DNA of 64,000 bases from Marsupella aquatica (lineage: Eukaryota; Marchantiophyta). The stretch is from positions 17,732,001 through 17,796,000 of the forward strand of contig OZ316898.1 of assembly GCA_973895155.1 (NCBI GenBank), read 5' to 3'. The first letter of the stretch is position 1; every line of letters begins with the position of its first letter. The translations under genes were made by a program, and so were the position numbers. Shown here piece by piece: positions 59,850 to 64,000 of the stretch. The notes under the pieces are model-generated. The model did no database searches and had not been told where the DNA came from. It was given only the letters and a program-made list of their open reading frames with translations.

Positions 59850-60568
59850 AAACAAACGAGGCAACGGTAGTATGTACATACCTGGTAGGACATACAAAAT
59901 TTTGCTAGACAGTCAGGGTTGTTCTTATGGCCGTGACTGGAGATGACATTTTGGTGTAATGAAGAGTCAGATGCAAACCTGGAAAAAATTCTCCTTGCAT
60001 GAGTTCATCACATCTTTTCTCGAATTATAATGGGTTGCGGAATTTGTTTACTGTAGGTGTAGGTATTACTAGGATCGGCATATCATCAGTGAGTAGTAAG
60101 TAGTGTCTTCGTAAATATTAGCATTAGATTTCGACTACTGGGTTTGTGTCTTAGCAGGAGTCGCCTCGTGATCTCTCCATGTGGGGAGCAACTGTGGTAC
60201 AAGTAAGAGTTCTCTGTCGATGTTTTGAAGAGCTTGTCTTCTGATAGATAGCCGAACATTTCGACGAATTAAGAGGGCCCTGTACTGTGTATAGTCACTT
60301 GGCTCGTGATCCATGGAAGACGTCTGACCATCTCTGTCCATTTGACTTCTACTAAAATTTCATAGAATCCTTTCATGGAATGATAGCAAGATGGCGTTTT
60401 CGTGCTTATAACTTGCAATTTCTTGGGTATGCTACATACTACTGCGTAATATTTCTCTTTTGAGAAAACGTCTGAACGACGTTGAGCATGAAAGCCATCA
60501 TTAGGCACAGAGATGTATGAACGAGAGAAGAATCAACCAGATCCCAGCTACGCGATCAGATTCCAGAA

Positions 60569-60957
60569 TTTCAAAATTGTGCTGCAATTGTATTGAAAAC
60601 CCTGTAAATATAGTTCAGGAGATAATTTCCACAAAATACTAATGTATGTAAGGTGGAGGTTCTTTTCTTCGAGCAGCGCATATGGAACAGTTCCCTTTGG
60701 TGATGAAATAAAAAATTGACTTACAACCTGTATTGTAAAATAATTAGAAAGGACGTGGTTTCAGGAAATTGTGCTGCAATTGTATCGAAAACCCTGTAAA
60801 TATAGTTCAGGAGATAATTTACATAAAATACTATGTATGTAAGGTGGAGGTTCTTTTCTTCGAGCAGCGCACATGGAATAGTTTCATTTGGTGATGAAAA
60901 TTTTAAAAATGAATTCAACCTGTACTATAAAGAAGGAGTAAAGGACGTGGTTTCAGG
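60569..60957. repeat. ~195-bp tandem duplication
   Basis: 'aattgtgctgcaattgtat' through 'aaggacgtggtttcagg' occurs twice in tandem (about 60575-60767 and 60768-60957). The copies differ by scattered substitutions and small indels. It is noncoding, downstream of the zinc-finger gene. Confidence 0.85.
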
Positions 60958-61639
60958 TTCAGTTATGTAAATATTTACCTCTGTTTTCACGTTTCTCCCC
61001 TCCTCTGATCCAGGTCCAACCCAATCCAGCTGCAATATGTAACGTAGATGTAGTAGGAGGATTAGGAGGGTTTCCCTGCAGGTAAACGATGTAGTAGGAG
61101 GATTTCCCTGCCGGTAACCACAAGTGTTAATATATGGTGTGCACTCATTGATTTAAAACAAATAATGGTAATCAAATGTTATAATATATGGTGGAACTTA
61201 AAGTCGGGATAGACACAAACATTTGAAGGGACAACCCAGATGGACACAGCCTGTTGACACTGTAACACCAATGAGAATGACACTCAAAATGGATTACAGG
61301 TGTCTTATGAATGGAAGCTAACCAAGATTTAGACATTACGTTAAGTACATTTAACTTCCTCCGTTGCTCCTGCGTGGACAGACTACGGGAAGAAACAACC
61401 AAAAACTTCCTGCTCCCGGTCAGACAGCTCCTTACAGGTCACCATTGGAGCACAAGTGAAAAGCATGTTATACATGCACAATCTTAGGTTTGTTATGTGT
61501 CCATCCAGGTCATGTTTGTCCATTGGGGTTTGTTCTCAAACTTTTGTTACTACTTTGGCTATAAGTTCATATATGGTGTGCACTTATTGATTTAATTAGT
61601 TCGTGGACCCCTTGGCTAATAAAATCAGGGGGAAGAATC

Positions 61640-61960
61640 GATCTGAGCCGTCTCCATTTCTTATCTCCGGAAATCTTGTCCGTCCATCATAATGGCCAAT
61701 CTATGGCTCAAAAGAAAGATCTCAAATAGATCTATGGATGGGTTCTGTCCGTTTTGCAAATGGGTTAATATTTTTCAAATGAAAAATTAAACAAATCCAA
61801 GCCTTCCTAGCCATCGATTTTGTTGATTTTACGATCTTTGCCGTCCATTTTGTAATGCCTCTAGAAATCTTATTCATCCATGTTAGAAGGCAATCTAGGG
61901 TGCAAAAGAAAGATCTCAATGAGATCTACGACTGGGTATTTTTTGTTTTGAGAATGAGTA
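61640..61960. repeat. Diverged ~180-bp direct repeat
   Basis: 'gaaatctt.t.cgtccat' followed by 'caatctagggtgcaaaagaaagatctcaa' and 'gatcta.g..tggg' occurs at about 61670-61745 and 61863-61940. Confidence 0.5.
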
Positions 61961-64000
61961 AATAGTTTCAATGAGTATAAAATTCGATAAACTTTCAAGA
62001 TTCCAGCCATTCCTCCTCCCCCATCCTGGGTTTCTATGTGCTCTTCCCAGCATTAATGGCCGTACAATACTAGAGGTCCTTACATACCGGTAGTTGCGGT
62101 TTAACAAGGAAGTTATCAAGTTAGTTATTAGTCATTATTTATTATATGAAAAATACTTTTTATAAATCTTTGAATTTAATTTTAAAATTGGAAATGTAAC
62201 TAAAACGGTTACATAGTGACAGTTTTAACCGTCTTGCTCTTTGCATTTCCAATGTTTTTACTTTTCTTTTTACGGCACGGCGTCCCAAAATTTACACCCA
62301 AATTGACACAAACACAAATGAAAACTATAAGTTTGATTCACAAAACCGATGAGTCTTGTTTGTTGCGGTTGTTGTTGACGTGGCACGCTGTGGTGCCAGG
62401 AATTTTGGAAGGGACCTCTAGTGGGGTCCGTAAAGAAAACACAAGGTTTATCATGGTATGGAGTAATGTTGTATACAATGTATATGTCATATTTTGATGT
62501 GCAGTTAGAGAGACCCATAGGATTTTGTGCAATCAAAATTGTTACCTGTTTTACTGCAATCCATAGTGAAGTGACTTTTCCAGTGGATTGATCAGATCAA
62601 ATTTGTGCAAGCCATTTACCAATAGGAGTAAGATATCTTGTAGTCAATTCTTCCAATGGGACAACCTAAAATGATGCTCCCACAGCAGCCCGTGACCCAT
62701 CCAGCCCCACTGGACTACGGCACCTTTTACACATTCATGCGTTGACACCCTTCTCATTCAACAACTTTTCAAGAGCAAACTGGGACCTTCAATATCTCCC
62801 TAGATTTTCAATGGAATTTGAAGCTGGCTTGAAGCAGCTTGTAACGATCTTTCCAACCAGTCTACTATTTCCAGTTCCAATAATTGAGAGTGATGAATTT
62901 CAAAAGATTACTCCATTGCTCAATGCACTTTTGTTGCACTTCTGATTATTTTTAAGCACCAACTTTGATATTCACTATCTCACTCAATATCCAATGAGAT
63001 TTTTTGTCAACTTGTATGTGAAATTTGTCAACCTGTGTTTCTTTGACATAGAGGCTGCATTTGGTGTCAACATATATGAGATTGTGGGTTTTTTAGAGAG
63101 TGTTTGGAAAGATATTTCCAATGAACTTAGTATAGTCAAGTTTTATTGAAAATTGTAAGACCTATAAATTTCCAAAGGTGGCTGTCTCATGTTTTTGCCA
63201 CATTTCACTTATCAGTTTAATATGTACTCTATAAGTAGAAAAGAGTGTTTTGCTACAATCCATGAGGGTACAAAAGTTTATCCAAGCATTTAGGTAAATG
63301 TGGAGGTTTATCCACGCTTCAATTTTGGGGCAACCATTGAGAAAACAATTTGAAGATCTTAATTGAGTGGATGAAAGTGGAAATATGAATGTACATTGAG
63401 AGAAATGAAGTGAGAATGCACTATGTACGTTATTATGTCAGTAGCAAAACTATTTCTTCATTAAAGTAGAGTTGCATACCGAAAATAGTTTAATGAAAAA
63501 ATAGTTTGCCTCTGACATGAAAGTGTACATAGTGCTTGTTTGTGAGTCATCCTTCATCCTTGCTCTCTCTCCCATGTCTGTTCAAGCCCTCTTGGCCACC
63601 TCTGTTTTCTTTTGTCATTTTTCCTGTTATTTTATGTCACTCTATTAAGTCAATAAATGTATGAAGGTGAATGTTATTGTTCCCAGACTTTTCATGGCAG
63701 CTGCCAGATTTTTTATATATAATTACCCAATTAATATTTTGTCCCCTAGAAAATTTGGAAATCATTTCTTGCCTCATGGGACAGACACGAATCAGAAGTC
63801 AAAACAATAATATTAGAGGGTATATTTGAGTATACTAGCCTGAATACCCCCACATATGCAGAGGAAAGGCTGTATCCAGACTCCCATGCCATCCCTACTC
63901 TCAAGCATAGTCTACAGATTCAGATTTCCTTTTATGAGATAAATCACCACCTATGGCTTTACTCTAAGGAGTAAGTCATTAACAAGACAGTGGACTTTGA
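61960..64000. other. AT-rich spacer to the window end
   Basis: No gene, RNA or complete transposon is supported. An 'attttgatgtgcagtta' word near 62491 matches the repeat at 3.0-3.2 kb. Confidence 0.4.

Overview
The window reads as nuclear DNA of a land plant. Genes are split by short to medium GT-AG introns, the spacers are AT-rich and full of degenerate repeats, there is a full-length Ty1/Copia element primed by initiator tRNA-Met, and there is a tRNA-derived SINE. A 20-exon gene for a CFAP251/WDR66-type axonemal protein (35.1-44.6 kb) narrows this to a plant with flagellated sperm: moss, liverwort, hornwort, lycophyte, fern, cycad or Ginkgo. I cannot choose among these from sequence alone.

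Layout. 0-1.2 kb: single-exon trihelix (Myb/SANT-like) DNA-binding protein, minus strand. 1.6-2.4 kb: protein-like open frames of unknown identity, minus. 4.0-9.7 kb: seven-exon gene for a plant long coiled-coil protein of about 1389 aa, minus. 10-12 kb: GC-rich upstream region of that gene. 12-27 kb: gene-poor, with a SINE, an 'AGGGACTTGCTT' repeat cluster, short inverted-repeat transposons (MITEs), a five-copy ~215-bp satellite and a degenerate ~37-bp minisatellite. 28.0-29.3 kb: five-exon Tim17/Tim22/Tim23-family gene resembling the complex I assembly factor TIMMDC1, minus. 31.5-32.0 kb: decayed 3' end of a retroelement. 35.1-44.6 kb: CFAP251 gene, minus. 45-48 kb: repeats and AT-rich spacer. 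47.9-54.8 kb: complete Copia element on the minus strand with 5-bp target-site duplication, LTRs, PBS, PPT and gag-pol. 55.2-55.4 kb: MITE with a clean 8-bp duplication. 56.4-59.85 kb: two-exon plus-strand gene for a 1096-aa protein with a UBZ4-like zinc finger, an SQ/TQ cluster and several candidate SUMO-interacting motifs. 60-64 kb: tandem duplications and AT-rich spacer.

The host genes do not form an operon or an obvious pathway: flagellar regulation, mitochondrial complex I assembly, a cytoplasmic coiled-coil protein, a transcription factor and a probable genome-maintenance protein lie side by side. The points most worth a second look are the UBZ4/SQ-TQ/SIM protein, the CFAP251 gene with a GC-AG intron, and the Copia element whose reading frame carries about fifteen stops, all explicable as C-to-T changes on the coding strand.

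Exon borders were assigned by eye from splice consensus, phase continuity and recalled protein families. No search was run.
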